Notes: generated from the letters alone by a model not told the origin. A DNA stretch of 64,000 bases from Streptomyces kronopolitis (GCF_014646275.1 NZ_BMND01000012.1:1-64000), one strand, 5' to 3'; positions 43,972 through 52,920 are shown, numbered from the stretch's first letter. Numbers and translations: made by a program.

Positions 43972-44401
43972 GGCCCGCCTCGTCGAGGAAGAGTAGCTGT
44001 GGACCGGCGACCTGCCCGGTGCGCTGAGAACCCTTCCAAGGTTCCACGGGCAGGTGCGCGGCGCATCTCATCGGGCGGGTCGGGCCGGGCTCACACGCGG
44101 CTATGAACAGGGGTCGGGCAAGGGGTCCCGCACACCGGGGCGACCGGGCGAGGAGGAAAAGCGATATGCGCCATCCGGCCGTCCGGGGGAATCTCCGCTG
44201 TCCCGCGAGAACTGTTTTCCCCTTTTCCGGAGCGATCCCCGTAGGGCCTTTCCCCTCTTCCTCCCGCCACCGACGTGCGGCCGACTGCGCGGGGCGGTGC
44301 AATGGAGACCGTGGGCCGCGGCTGCCGGCCCGGTGCGCCCGCCAGGGCAGATGGTGCGCACCGATGAGTGAGCGAGGCCGGAGAGTGAGCGAGGTGTCCC
44401 C
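43972..44401. other. Divergent intergenic region, 430 bases
   Basis: Between the membrane protein (minus) and the SHOCT protein (plus). Pyrimidine-rich around 44210-44265. I recognise no promoter hexamers, hairpins or small gene. Confidence 0.4.
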
Positions 44402-44590
44402 GTGAGTGACCAGGACTACGAGCAGGAGAGGCAGGACGGCGGCTCCGGTGCCGGGCCGTCCGCCACAGACCCCGCCGACGACATGAGCGCCAAGATCGCG
44501 CAGCTCAAGAAGCTGACCGAGCTCAAGACGCAGGGAGTGCTCACCGACGCCGAATTCGAGGCGGAGAAGCGGAAGCTCCTGGAGTCCTGA
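44402..44590 (+). CDS. SHOCT-domain protein
   Basis: 62 residues: an acidic, Gly/Ser-rich head, then the short helical SHOCT motif IAQLKKLTELKTQGVLTDAE followed by FEAEKRKLL. SHOCT domains mediate oligomerisation and are often appended to stress or membrane proteins; here it stands alone. GTG 44402 is the only sensible start. Confidence 0.8.
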   Translation: MSDQDYEQERQDGGSGAGPSATDPADDMSAKIAQLKKLTELKTQGVLTDAEFEAEKRKLLES

Positions 44591-44621
44591 CCGCCCGCGC
44601 CCGGCAGTCCTGACCGGCTGA

Positions 44622-44660
44622 GGCCCGGCGCCCCGCGGCTCGTTCCCGCGGCGCCGGGCC
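44622..44660 (+). terminator. Terminator after the SHOCT gene
   Basis: Arms GGCCCGGCG/CGCCGGGCC and CCGCGG/CCGCGG pair over 15 bases with a 2-base bulge and a 7-base loop, 32 bases past the SHOCT stop. Confidence 0.7.
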
Positions 44661-44803
44661 CGCCGTCTCCGTACACACCTCGCCCCGTCAGCCCGACCCG
44701 CCACAACGGCCGGAAACACTGGCTTGACTGTCGCGGTGTTCCCGGTGACGTGCACATGGCGCATATACGATCGGATGTCCCCCCTACGGGAAGGCCATCC
44801 CCC

Positions 44804-45445
44804 ATGAACAAGACCACCGGTCGCAGAACCAGCTGGCTCCTGCTGCTCGCCCTGGGCAGCCTGGCGGCGTTAAGCGTGCCGACCGCGAGTGCGGCCACGC
44901 GCATACCGCGCACCACCGTCGACACCGGACGCGCACGAGGGTGCGTCATGGTGTACTTCGACCTCGGCGAGACGCTGGTGCACACGGCCAAGGACGAGAG
45001 CGTGCGCTACATGCCGGGAGCCGCGGAGCACCTGCGCGCGCTGCGCGCCCGGCACATTCCGGTCGGCCTGATCACCAACGTGCCCTCCTCCTGGGGCACG
45101 ACGGACGCGGAGCGTGCGGCGAAGCTGAAGGAAGTGATCGACAAGGACTGGGCCGACAAGCGTCCGTTCGCCTGGTCCGACTTCGGGGACCGGATCTTCA
45201 CCCCGCGGACCGAGGCGGAGCGCAAGCCCGCACCCGCACTGTGGGAACGCGCCAAAAAGGCCGCGGGCCCCTGCCGGGTGGTCTACCAGGCCGAGACGAA
45301 GGACGAGGTGCAGGCCGCCGGGGCACTCGGCTACGTCACGTACCTGGCGACCCGGCCGCACTGGCCCGCGTATCTGCCGGTGCCGCTGATCGCCGCACTG
45401 GCCCGGCTCCCCTTCCCGAACGCGGCTTCCGCCCGGGTGAGTTGA
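44804..45445 (+). CDS. Secreted HAD-like protein
   Basis: 213 residues from ATG 44804. A signal peptide (SWLLLLALGSLAALSVPTASA) is followed by a haloacid-dehalogenase-like domain: VYFDLGETLVH replaces the usual DxDxT nucleophile loop (Asp kept, second Asp changed to Gly), GLITNVPSSWG is motif II, and ERKPAPALWERA holds the motif III Lys. The changed motif I suggests a non-phosphatase or weakened phosphatase. Secretion is unusual for this superfamily. Confidence 0.72.
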   Translation: MNKTTGRRTSWLLLLALGSLAALSVPTASAATRIPRTTVDTGRARGCVMVYFDLGETLVHTAKDESVRYMPGAAEHLRALRARHIPVGLITNVPSSWGTTDAERAAKLKEVIDKDWADKRPFAWSDFGDRIFTPRTEAERKPAPALWERAKKAAGPCRVVYQAETKDEVQAAGALGYVTYLATRPHWPAYLPVPLIAALARLPFPNAASARVS

Positions 45446-45450
45446 GCACC

Positions 45451-45484
45451 GCGGCCCACCGCACGTACGGGTGCGGTGGGCCGC
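45451..45484. terminator. Perfect 14-base-pair bidirectional terminator
   Basis: GCGGCCCACCGCAC (45451) and GTGCGGTGGGCCGC (45471) with a 6-base loop, directly after the HAD-like gene and before the convergent DUF2180 stop. Confidence 0.85.
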
Positions 45485-45543
45485 GCGGCGGCACGCGGGG
45501 GGGGGTGGCCGCAGGCATCTCCCGCCCCCGGACCGCCGCCGTC

Positions 45544-45747
45544 TCACTCCAGCTGGGTCGCTCCCCGGCAGATCAGACACACGATGCGGCGGGCCATCTC
45601 CGGCATGGTGGTCTTGCCGACACCGTGCACCTGCACCACCGTCTGCGGTGCGGAGAAGGCGTGCTCCTGGCACAACGCGGCGCCGCAGTTGCGGCAGATC
45701 GCCACCGCGGCGGTGCCGCTGTCCGGCACACAGTCGTAGCAGTTCAT
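45544..45747 (-). CDS. DUF2180 family zinc-finger-like protein
   Basis: 67 residues. Cys-rich treble-clef-like pattern: MNCYDC at the start, AICRNCGAALCQEHA, and a C-terminal IVCLIC pair. DUF2180 proteins are small Streptomyces/archaeal proteins of unknown function, probably zinc-binding. ATG 45747 (MNCYDC) is chosen from the family's usual start; another ATG lies two codons upstream. Confidence 0.85.
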   Translation of the reverse strand: MNCYDCVPDSGTAAVAICRNCGAALCQEHAFSAPQTVVQVHGVGKTTMPEMARRIVCLICRGATQLE

Positions 45748-45897
45748 GCGCATTCCGATCTCGTGGGAAGGGCCGGCGCGGGCCTCAGCGGCAATGTACG
45801 ACGCGGTGCGGGACGGAACCGGAAGCACAGTGCCGGGTCGGGGCGGACTCACCTGGCCGCGCCACGACGACGATCCGTGGAGAGGCTCACCACGCAC

Positions 45898-45931
45898 GGC
45901 TGCCCCCGAGCGGGAGCGCTCGGGGGCAGCC
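45898..45931 (-). terminator. Perfect 15-base-pair terminator
   Basis: GGCTGCCCCCGAGCG (45898) and CGCTCGGGGGCAGCC (45917) around a GGAG tetraloop, about 40 bases past the stop of the acidic small protein on the minus strand. Confidence 0.8.
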
Positions 45932-45972
45932 GGAGACGGAAGCGGAATCAGGACGGGGTGGCCGGTGCGCCG

Positions 45973-46215
45973 TCAGTCGACCGGCTCATGCGGGATCGGC
46001 TGGTCGGGGTGGACGCCCGGGGCCTTGGTCTCGCCGACCCGCCCGGTTCCGGCCTGGTCGGTGTCGGGCATCGTCGCGTCCGGACCGTCGGACTCGTGCT
46101 CCGACAGTTCGGGGTCCCACGGGTCGGGGACCTGGCTGTCGGCATCGGCCTGCTGACTCGGCAGGTCGTGGGGCAGCGGGGCGTTGTCGTCGCCGGTCGT
46201 GTCGTTACGGGCCAT
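45973..46215 (-). CDS. Small acidic, probably disordered protein
   Basis: 80 residues from ATG 46215. Very rich in Asp, Glu, Pro and Gln (DDNAPLPHDLPSQQADADS, PDPWDPELSEHESDG), with no hydrophobic core. GAGGAGG lies about 11 bases upstream and a strong terminator follows, which supports a real gene. No family recognised. Confidence 0.6.
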   Translation of the reverse strand: MARNDTTGDDNAPLPHDLPSQQADADSQVPDPWDPELSEHESDGPDATMPDTDQAGTGRVGETKAPGVHPDQPIPHEPVD

Positions 46216-46366
46216 CAGTGGGCGCGCCTCCTCGCTGGCGTGTGGATCGGGTGTCCAGGCCCGGTACCCGGCTTCCGCCACGTCATGCCCGGCACAGGAG
46301 TTGTAGCGAAGATCGTCTCCTGCGCGGAGGAGAACGGCGGGAGCCGATACCTTCTGGTGGCAACCG

Positions 46367-46395
46367 GAGCCGGGCTGCTGGTCAGCGCCCGGCTC
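46367..46395 (+). promoter_or_regulatory. Hairpin in the phospholipase D leader
   Basis: Perfect 9-base arms GAGCCGGGC and GCCCGGCTC with an 11-base loop end 27 bases before the TTG start and just upstream of the GAAGGAAAG ribosome-binding site. Could attenuate transcription or limit upstream read-through. Confidence 0.45.
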
Positions 46396-46422
46396 TCCTC
46401 ATCACCGTGAGAAGGAAAGCTC

Positions 46423-48039
46423 TTGGCTCCTCACCGCCTCCGCCGCCTCATACCGGCGTCCGTCGCCCTGACGACCGTGTGCGCGGCCTTACCGACCTCG
46501 TCGGCATACGCGGCGGACACCCCGCCCACCCCTCATCTGGACTCCATCGAGCGCTCGCTGCGCGAGACCTCGCCCGGACTTGAGGGTTCGGTGTGGCAGC
46601 GCACCAACGGCAACCGGCTGGACGCCCCGGGGGACGACCCGGCCGGCTGGCTGCTGCAGACCCCCGGCTGCTGGGGCGACCCCGCCTGCAAGGACCGCGC
46701 GGGGTCCCGGCGGCTGCTCGACAAGATGACCCGCAACATCGCCGACGCCAAGCGCACGGTGGACATCTCCTCGCTGGCCCCCTTCCCCAACGGGGGGTTC
46801 GAGGACGCCATCGTCGCCGGTCTGAAGGCGTCCGTCGCGGCGGGGCACTCGCCCCGGGTACGCATCCTGGTCGGGGCCGCACCGCTCTATCACCTCAATG
46901 TGATCCCCTCCCGCTACCGCGACGAACTGCTCGGCAAGCTCGGCTCGGCGGCCGGGAAGGTCACGCTGAACGTGGCGTCGATGACCACGTCCAAGACGTC
47001 CTTCTCCTGGAACCACTCCAAGCTCCTCGTGGTCGACGGGACGACGGCCGTCACGGGCGGGATCAACGGCTGGAAGGACGACTACCTCGACACCGCCCAC
47101 CCGGTGTCGGATGTGGACATGGCGCTCACCGGGCCGGCCGCCCGCTCCGCGGGGAAGTACCTCGACACGCTGTGGGGCTGGACCTGTCAGAACTCGTCCA
47201 ACCCGGCCAAGGTCTGGCTCGCCACCTCGAACGGCGCCTCCTGCATGCCGTCGCTGGAGAAGGAGGAGGACTCCACCCCGGCCGCACCGGCCGGCGATGT
47301 ACCGGTCCTCGCGGTGGGCGGGCTCGGCGTGGGCATCAAGGAATCCGACCCCTCCTCGGGGTACCACCCGGAGCTGCCCACGGCACCGGACACCAAGTGC
47401 ACCGTGGGGCTGCACGACAACACCAACGCCGATCGCGACTACGACACGGTCAACCCCGAGGAGACCGCGCTGCGTTCGCTCATCGCGAGTGCGCGCAACC
47501 ATGTCGAGATCTCGCAGCAGGACATGAACGCGACCTGTCCGCCGCTGCCGCGCTATGACATCCGGACGTACGACACGCTCGCGGCGAAGCTGGCCGCGGG
47601 GGTGAAGGTCCGCATCGTCGTCAGCGACCCCGCCAACCGCGGAGCCGTCGGCAGCGGCGGCTACTCGCAGATCAAGTCCCTGGACGAGATCAGCGACACC
47701 CTCCGCAAGCGCCTGGTGGCCCGCACCGGCGACAACGAGAAGGCGTCGCGGGCGATGTGCAGCAACCTCCAGCTCGCCTCGTTCCGCAGCTCCGACAGCC
47801 CCACCTGGGCCGACGGCAAGCCGTACGCGCTGCACCACAAGCTGGTGTCGGTGGACGACTCGGCGTTCTACATCGGGTCGAAGAACCTCTACCCGGCGTG
47901 GCTGCAGGACTTCGGCTACATCGTGGAGAGCCCGACCGCGGCGAAGCAGCTCAAGACCGAGCTGCTCGACCCGGAGTGGAAGTACTCGCAGGGTGCGGCG
48001 TCGACCCCGGCCGGGTGCTCCGGCAACGGGGCCGGCTGA
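46423..48039 (+). CDS. pld: Secreted phospholipase D, Streptomyces type
   Basis: 538 residues. A Sec signal peptide (ASVALTTVCAALPTSSAYAAD) is followed by two HKD domains. The first has WNHSKLLVVDGTTAVTGGIN and the second LHHKLVSVDDSAFYIGSKN; both keep His, Lys and Asp of HxKxxxxD. Length and layout match secreted Streptomyces PLD, which hydrolyses and transphosphatidylates phospholipids outside the cell. The start is TTG 46423, fixed by GAGAAGGAAAGC directly upstream. Stand-alone, with a leader hairpin and a strong terminator. Confidence 0.93.
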   Translation: MAPHRLRRLIPASVALTTVCAALPTSSAYAADTPPTPHLDSIERSLRETSPGLEGSVWQRTNGNRLDAPGDDPAGWLLQTPGCWGDPACKDRAGSRRLLDKMTRNIADAKRTVDISSLAPFPNGGFEDAIVAGLKASVAAGHSPRVRILVGAAPLYHLNVIPSRYRDELLGKLGSAAGKVTLNVASMTTSKTSFSWNHSKLLVVDGTTAVTGGINGWKDDYLDTAHPVSDVDMALTGPAARSAGKYLDTLWGWTCQNSSNPAKVWLATSNGASCMPSLEKEEDSTPAAPAGDVPVLAVGGLGVGIKESDPSSGYHPELPTAPDTKCTVGLHDNTNADRDYDTVNPEETALRSLIASARNHVEISQQDMNATCPPLPRYDIRTYDTLAAKLAAGVKVRIVVSDPANRGAVGSGGYSQIKSLDEISDTLRKRLVARTGDNEKASRAMCSNLQLASFRSSDSPTWADGKPYALHHKLVSVDDSAFYIGSKNLYPAWLQDFGYIVESPTAAKQLKTELLDPEWKYSQGAASTPAGCSGNGAG

Positions 48040-48053
48040 CCTCACGGATTCCG

Positions 48054-48083
48054 GGGCAGGAGCGGCCGCACCCGCTCCTGCCC
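48054..48083 (+). terminator. Terminator after phospholipase D
   Basis: Perfect 12-base arms GGGCAGGAGCGG and CCGCTCCTGCCC with a 6-base loop, 15 bases past the stop. Confidence 0.85.
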
Positions 48084-48558
48084 GCGGTGCGAGCGCGAGG
48101 CGCGGGCGGGGCGCGAGCGCGGACTCTCCGCCCATAGCGACCCGGTTTCACACTCCCGTGACATCCGTCATAGCGCGTCCACACTCTTACTAAGCCGAGT
48201 AGTAGTGCACGCCGCGGGGACATAAGAGATTTGTCCGCCTTGGCCCCCGCATATCCCGCACCCGGCGCGGGGGTATGCGATCCGTCCGCCCTTTCCGCCC
48301 TCGTATCGCGCGCATGACGAATTCTGACGGGGCGACAGGAGAAGCCGGTGGCACCGGCGAGCGAATCAGCATGCGCACCCACCTATGACAAGGGTCGCGC
48401 AAGCCTACGAAGCGCGATAGTAGCCAGCCTTTGTTGCCTTGTGTTCACGGCTTCCCAAGAATGCGAACCGCACGGCGTCCTTGCAGTTCAGACGCGGGAT
48501 TGCAGGGAGCTCGCCCGCGTCACGAAGGGCGCTCCGCAATTACCGAGTGAGGTCACGC
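48084..48558 (+). promoter_or_regulatory. Long leader region of the CAP-domain gene
   Basis: About 475 bases with no supportable gene. It includes TGACATCCGTCA (small inverted repeat, ~48157), an AT-richer part from 48400, and a hairpin GACGCGGG (48491) / CCCGCGTC (48514) 37 bases before the ATG. Long leaders before secreted cell-surface proteins in Streptomyces can hold a c-di-AMP riboswitch, but I do not see its conserved core here. Confidence 0.45.
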
Positions 48559-49206
48559 ATGACGAAACATCGCAGGACGCGGCGCTACCGGAAGGCAGCC
48601 GTCGCCGCATTCGCCGTCGGCGCCGTGGCGGTGCCCTCCGCGGCCATGGCCTGTATCAACGATCCCGGACAGGCAGGCGGTGGCCACCAGGGCCATTGGC
48701 AGAATGCGGCGTACCGCCACCACCACTGGTCCGGAGAGAGCGACGGGAGCGGAAAGCCGACCGCGGGAGCCGCGAAGGCGGCCGCCGCCTCCCCGAGCAA
48801 GAGCACCGCGAAAGCCTCCGCCTCGGCCTCCGGGGACACCGCCCAGGTCGTGAAGCTCGTCAATGACGAGCGCGGCAAGGCCGGCTGCGCACCGCTGAAG
48901 GTAAACGCCGAGCTGACCAAGGCCGCCCAGGACCACAGCAAGGACATGGCCGGCCACAAGAACATGTCCCACACGGGCTCCGACGGCTCGTCCCCCGGCG
49001 ACCGGATCACCCGCGCCGGCTACAGCTGGGGCGCCTACGGCGAGAACGTCGCCTACGGCTACAGCTCCCCCGAGAGCGTGATGAAGGGCTGGATGAACAG
49101 CCCCGGCCACAAGCGCAACATCCTCGACTGCTCCTTCAAGGAGATCGGCGTCGGCCACGCACAGCCCGGCGACTACTGGACGCAGGACTTCGGCACGGCC
49201 CGATAG
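48559..49206 (+). CDS. Secreted CAP-domain (SCP/PR-1-like) protein
   Basis: 215 residues. A basic N terminus and signal peptide (AAVAAFAVGAVAVPSAAMA) are followed by a His/Gly-rich stretch, a Ser/Ala/Lys linker, and the CAP domain from residue ~95: VVKLVNDERGKAGCAPLKVNAELTKAAQDHSKDMA, HTGSDGSSPGDRITRAGYSWGAYGENVAYG, WMNSPGHKRNIL and GDYWTQDFG. The family's paired His and Glu are present. Extracellular; activity unknown. ATG 48559 is followed immediately by a typical basic signal-peptide start. Confidence 0.9.
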   Translation: MTKHRRTRRYRKAAVAAFAVGAVAVPSAAMACINDPGQAGGGHQGHWQNAAYRHHHWSGESDGSGKPTAGAAKAAAASPSKSTAKASASASGDTAQVVKLVNDERGKAGCAPLKVNAELTKAAQDHSKDMAGHKNMSHTGSDGSSPGDRITRAGYSWGAYGENVAYGYSSPESVMKGWMNSPGHKRNILDCSFKEIGVGHAQPGDYWTQDFGTAR

Positions 49207-49246
49207 CGGGGGCACGGCCCGATGGCGGGCACAGCCCGATGGCGGG
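49192..49246. repeat. Three imperfect tandem copies of GGCACGGCCCGATGGCGGG
   Basis: Copies begin at 49192, 49211 and 49228 (spacing 19 and 17). The first spans the CAP gene stop codon; the last runs into the terminator stem. Probably replication slippage. Confidence 0.75.
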
Positions 49247-49284
49247 CACGGGACGGCCGGGACTCCCCCGGCCGTCCCGTGCCC
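49244..49284. terminator. Perfect 18-base-pair bidirectional terminator
   Basis: GGGCACGGGACGGCCGGG (49244) and its exact complement (49267) with a 5-base loop, between the convergent CAP and FtsX-type permease genes. Confidence 0.88.
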
Positions 49285-49313
49285 TCCGCCGAGCAGAACC
49301 CTGGTGCAGATCC

Positions 49314-51650
49314 CTAGAGCAGGTCCGTGGCCGAGTCCGCGAGGCGGCGGCGGGCGGCACGGGCGGCGGGCAGGGCCGACGCCGTCGCGGCGATGAGCAC
49401 GGCGACGGCGACGACCAGCAGCAGTACGGGGACGGCCGGGCGCTGGGCGATGCCGGCCCCCCAGCCGCTGGCACTTCCCTGGAGGTTGATCAGCCACTGG
49501 GAGGCGAGGACGCCCAGCCCCGTGCCGGCCAGCGCGGCGGCCAGGGTGACGAAGGCCGTGGCCGAGACGATCACGGCGGTGATCTGCCGGGGCGTCAGGC
49601 CGACCGCCCGCAGCGCGAGCAGATCGCGGCTGCGGTCGCGGACGCCGGCGCCGACCGTGGTCGCCAGTTCCGCCAGGCCGATCAGGATCAGTACGGCGAT
49701 CAGGCCGACGGCGACGGCGCGGACCACCGACAGCTGGTCGGCCGGGTTGGGCGTCTGCCGTACCTCCAGCCGGCCGGCGGAGGCCTTGGTCAGGGCGTTC
49801 CGCACGGTGGCGGGGTCGGCGCCGTGGTGCAGGACCAGGTGGTAGAAGTCCGGGCGGGACGGGAGCGCCCCGGGTGTGCCGGCGCCGCTCGCGCCGTCGC
49901 GCAGGGTGTCCAGCGAGGTCGAGACGACCCGGCCGCTGTCCGCCGTCTCGATGGTGCGGCCGACGATGTGCAGCACGTACGGGCGGCCGGCAACGGTCAT
50001 CCGGACCCAGTCGCCGACCCGGGCGTCCAGAAGGTCCAGCAGCCCTTGTCCGGCGACCGCTTCGTCGGGGCCGCGGGCCGCGCGCCCTTCCACGACGGCG
50101 AAGGGGTAGGGCCGGGCGTCCGTCCCCACTCCCCGCAGGGTGATCGTCCCGGTCTGTCCCGGTACCAGGGCCTGGACCTCGGAACCGGGGTAGGCGGTCA
50201 AGTCCCCCTGGTTACGCAGGAGTTGGCGCAGCTCCCGGTCGCCGAGGGCGTCGGTGCGCGCGGTGAGGGCCGCGGGCAGGCCGACGTTCTCGGGGTGTGC
50301 GGAGAAGCGGTCCAGGGTGGTCCAGGCGCCCAGTGCCACGGTGATGAGCAGCAGCGGGACGGCCAGTCGCGCCACGGCCGCCGAGGAGCGCAGCGGATGG
50401 TGGAAGGCGCCGCGCCAGCCGAGCACCAGGGCCGGCGGGACGCGCAGGCCGAGCGCCCGCCGGGTGAGGCCGGGACCGCGGGCGCCGGTGGCCGCGGCGG
50501 CCCGGGCGACGGGCACCGGCGGTACCCGGCCGGCCCGCCAGGCGGCCAGGCAGGTCGCCGAGCCGATGAAGACCACCACACCCCCGGAGATCACCAGGGT
50601 CAGCCAGGCGTGCCCGGGCAGTTGCCGCCACACGGCCATCGCCTCCCCGATCCGGCCGGGCACGAGACCGCCGAGGAGCTGGGTGACCAGGGCCCCGAGG
50701 GCGACGCCGAGCAGGGCGAAGAGGAGATGCAGGGCGAGGAACATCCGGACGACCTGGCCGGGGGTGAACCCGATGGCCTTGAGGATCGAGATGTCCCGGA
50801 GGTGCCCGCGGATCCGGGTGCTGATGGCGCCGCCCACGGCCAGCGCGGCGGCGAGCAGCGCACCCAGTCCGAATCCGCCGAGCAGCCGGCCGAGCAGCTG
50901 GTTGTCGCCCTCGGCCTCGGCCCTGGCCTGCCGCCAGGTGGAGACGTCGGTGATCTGCTCGGCGCCGAGCCGGGTGACGGCCCGCTGGACCACGTAATCG
51001 GTGTCCGCGGGGTCGGCCAGGCGCAGTCCGATGGTGCGCCCGCGCTGGTCCTGGCCCGCGGTCGAGGCCGCGAGGGTCCTGGGCAGCACCCAGGCCACGC
51101 CCGGGGACTCGCCGGCCCGGAAGCCGACCTCGGCGGTGTCGGCGACGCCCACCACGCGCAGCTGTGCCGGGAATCCGCTCAGCACCAGGGAGTCGCCGGG
51201 CTTGGCCCACATCGCGCGGGCCACCGAGCTGTCCAGGACGATGCCCTTGGCGGTGCCCGCGTCGGCCGCCGGGTCGAGCCAGCGGCCGGCCACGATCCGG
51301 GGCGCCGCAGTGGTGGGCTTCCGGTCGGTGCCGCGCAGCTCCAGCGTCGCCCTGGCGCCGCCGGGCTGCAGGCTCGCGGTGCTGCGGACCGTGCGGAAGG
51401 GTCCGGAGGTGGCGCGGACCTCGTCGAGGCCGGCGAGCGATCCGGCCGGGGCGCCGGCACGGGTGTGGATCCAGACGTGGGCGCCGGAGGACTGGGTGAA
51501 GACCCGCTGCCAGGGGTCGGTGGCGTAGGCGAACAGGGCGGTGGCCAGCAGCAGCGAGATGGTGATCCCGGCGGTGGCCAGCACGATGAGTACCGCCGCG
51601 GGGCGGTGTGCGCGCAGATGCGCCTGGGTCCAGCGGGCCGCCGCTCGCAC
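49314..51650 (-). CDS. ABC exporter permease with two FtsX domains (MacB/LolC-like)
   Basis: 778 residues. N-terminal helix (AAVLIVLATAGITISLLLATALF), a large extracytoplasmic domain, a first FtsX domain near residues 255-370 (DISILKAIGFTPGQVVRMFLAL), a second large soluble domain, and a final FtsX domain at the C terminus (DLLALRAVGLTPRQITAVIV). Duplicated-FtsX permeases pair with LolD/MacB ATPases to export peptides or lipids or act mechanically on the envelope. GTG 51650 starts 5 bases after the ATPase stop. Substrate unknown. Confidence 0.9.
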   Translation of the reverse strand: MRAAARWTQAHLRAHRPAAVLIVLATAGITISLLLATALFAYATDPWQRVFTQSSGAHVWIHTRAGAPAGSLAGLDEVRATSGPFRTVRSTASLQPGGARATLELRGTDRKPTTAAPRIVAGRWLDPAADAGTAKGIVLDSSVARAMWAKPGDSLVLSGFPAQLRVVGVADTAEVGFRAGESPGVAWVLPRTLAASTAGQDQRGRTIGLRLADPADTDYVVQRAVTRLGAEQITDVSTWRQARAEAEGDNQLLGRLLGGFGLGALLAAALAVGGAISTRIRGHLRDISILKAIGFTPGQVVRMFLALHLLFALLGVALGALVTQLLGGLVPGRIGEAMAVWRQLPGHAWLTLVISGGVVVFIGSATCLAAWRAGRVPPVPVARAAAATGARGPGLTRRALGLRVPPALVLGWRGAFHHPLRSSAAVARLAVPLLLITVALGAWTTLDRFSAHPENVGLPAALTARTDALGDRELRQLLRNQGDLTAYPGSEVQALVPGQTGTITLRGVGTDARPYPFAVVEGRAARGPDEAVAGQGLLDLLDARVGDWVRMTVAGRPYVLHIVGRTIETADSGRVVSTSLDTLRDGASGAGTPGALPSRPDFYHLVLHHGADPATVRNALTKASAGRLEVRQTPNPADQLSVVRAVAVGLIAVLILIGLAELATTVGAGVRDRSRDLLALRAVGLTPRQITAVIVSATAFVTLAAALAGTGLGVLASQWLINLQGSASGWGAGIAQRPAVPVLLLVVAVAVLIAATASALPAARAARRRLADSATDLL

Positions 51651-51655
51651 GCCGG

Positions 51656-52417
51656 TCAGCCCTTGAGCTTGAGGACGTCGGCGACCCCGGCCCCGGGGCG
51701 CTGCGTGCCGCCGCCGAGGTGCGCGTCGTCGACCACCCGGCCGTCGAAGAAGCTGATCACGCGGTCCGCGGCGCTGGCCATCCGGGCGTCGTGGGTGACC
51801 AGCACGATGGTCTGGCCGCGCCGGTGGAAGCGGGCGAGCAGCCGCAGCACCTCCCTGGTGCCCTTGCTGTCGAGGCTGCCGGCGGGTTCGTCGGCGAGCA
51901 GCAGGCTGGGGGTGTTGACCAGGGCGCGGGCCAGGGCGACGCGCTGCTGCTCACCGCCGGACAGCTCGCCCGGTGTGCTGTTCTCCTTGCCGGTCAGGCC
52001 CAGCTCGTCGAGCAGCTCGCCGCGGGCGGCCCGGGCCTGCCGGGGGGACCGGCCGGCCAGCAGGGCGGGGAGTTCGACGTTGTCGGCGACGGAGAGGTTG
52101 GAGACCAGGTTGAAGAACTGGAAGACGATCCCGATGTGGTTGCGGCGCAGTTCGGCCCAGCGGGCCTCGCGGTAGCCGTCGACCTGCCGTCCGTCGAGCC
52201 ACAGGGAGCCGCTGTCGGGGCGGTCCAGGCCGCCGAGGAGGTGGAGGAGGGTGGATTTGCCGGCTCCCGAGGGGCCGGTGACGGCGACGAATTCGCCGGG
52301 TTCGACGGTCAGGTCGACGCCCCGTACGGCGTGGACGGGCGCGGCGCCCTCCGGCCGGTAGGTCTTGACCAGGCCGGCTGCCCGGACTATCGGGCCGGAC
52401 GCCTCGTCCCGGTTCAT
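51656..52417 (-). CDS. ABC exporter ATP-binding protein (LolD/MacB-like)
   Basis: 253 residues. Walker A GPSGAGKST, Q-loop GIVFQFFNLV (the typical LolD/MacB Q-loop), signature LSGGEQQR, Walker B LLLADEPAG, switch VTHD. ATG 52417 overlaps the PadR stop (ATGA) and is preceded by GAGGAG; an in-frame GTG two codons earlier is less well placed. Middle gene of the PadR-ATPase-permease operon. Confidence 0.92.
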   Translation of the reverse strand: MNRDEASGPIVRAAGLVKTYRPEGAAPVHAVRGVDLTVEPGEFVAVTGPSGAGKSTLLHLLGGLDRPDSGSLWLDGRQVDGYREARWAELRRNHIGIVFQFFNLVSNLSVADNVELPALLAGRSPRQARAARGELLDELGLTGKENSTPGELSGGEQQRVALARALVNTPSLLLADEPAGSLDSKGTREVLRLLARFHRRGQTIVLVTHDARMASAADRVISFFDGRVVDDAHLGGGTQRPGAGVADVLKLKG

Positions 52418-52920
52418 TCCCACTCCTCTTGACAGCGCTCCAGCCAGTCGAGATCCGCCTGGAGATGCAGCATCGCGCCTTCTATCAGCAGCTGCGCGAC
52501 CCGGTTGTCCCGGTCCTCGCCGGCGGCGAGCTTCGAGAGGTCACGCATGGTGTTGAGGTAGTGGCGGCGCTGTTTGTTGATCAGGGCGATGCGGTGGGCG
52601 GCCCCGGTGTGGGGGGCCAGGGCGAGCTTCATGAAGAACTCGTCCCGTACCCGCGGTTCGGCGGTGGACTCCTCGAACCAGGCGTCGACCGTCTCGCGTC
52701 CCGCCGCGGTGATCCGGTAGATGCGCTTGTTCGGACGGTCCGACTGCTCGACGTCCTCTCCCTCGATCAGGCCCGCCTTCTCCAGCCTGCCGAGAGTGAC
52801 GTAGATCTGGCCGACGTTCGGCTGAGGGTATGCCGCGCCCAGGAGGTTCTCAAGGGCTTGCTTGAGTTCGTAGCCGTGGGCGGGTCCGCCGACCAGCAGA
52901 GCCAGGAGTGGCAGCCGCAC
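52414..52920 (-). CDS. PadR family transcriptional regulator
   Basis: 168 residues. An N-terminal winged helix (LLALLVGGPAHGYELKQALE, NVGQIYVTLGRLEKAGLI) and a C-terminal helical dimerisation domain (PADR1/Vir_act_alpha_C-like) with IALINKQRRHYLNTM. It probably represses its own exporter operon in response to a transported compound, as in LmrR-type systems. GTG 52920 with a GGGAGGGAG leader. Divergent from the orphan sugar-binding protein. Confidence 0.9.
   Translation of the reverse strand: MRLPLLALLVGGPAHGYELKQALENLLGAAYPQPNVGQIYVTLGRLEKAGLIEGEDVEQSDRPNKRIYRITAAGRETVDAWFEESTAEPRVRDEFFMKLALAPHTGAAHRIALINKQRRHYLNTMRDLSKLAAGEDRDNRVAQLLIEGAMLHLQADLDWLERCQEEWE

Noticed and set aside
48084..48558. 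c-di-AMP (ydaO-type) riboswitch before the CAP-domain gene
   Set aside because: Long leaders of secreted wall proteins in Streptomyces often carry it, but I could not find its conserved core segments here. A covariance-model scan (Infernal, RF00379) would decide.
49239..52175. 978-codon plus-strand open frame opposite the FtsX permease and ATPase
   Set aside because: Same kind of antisense artefact; no motifs and opposite to genes with clear ABC signatures.
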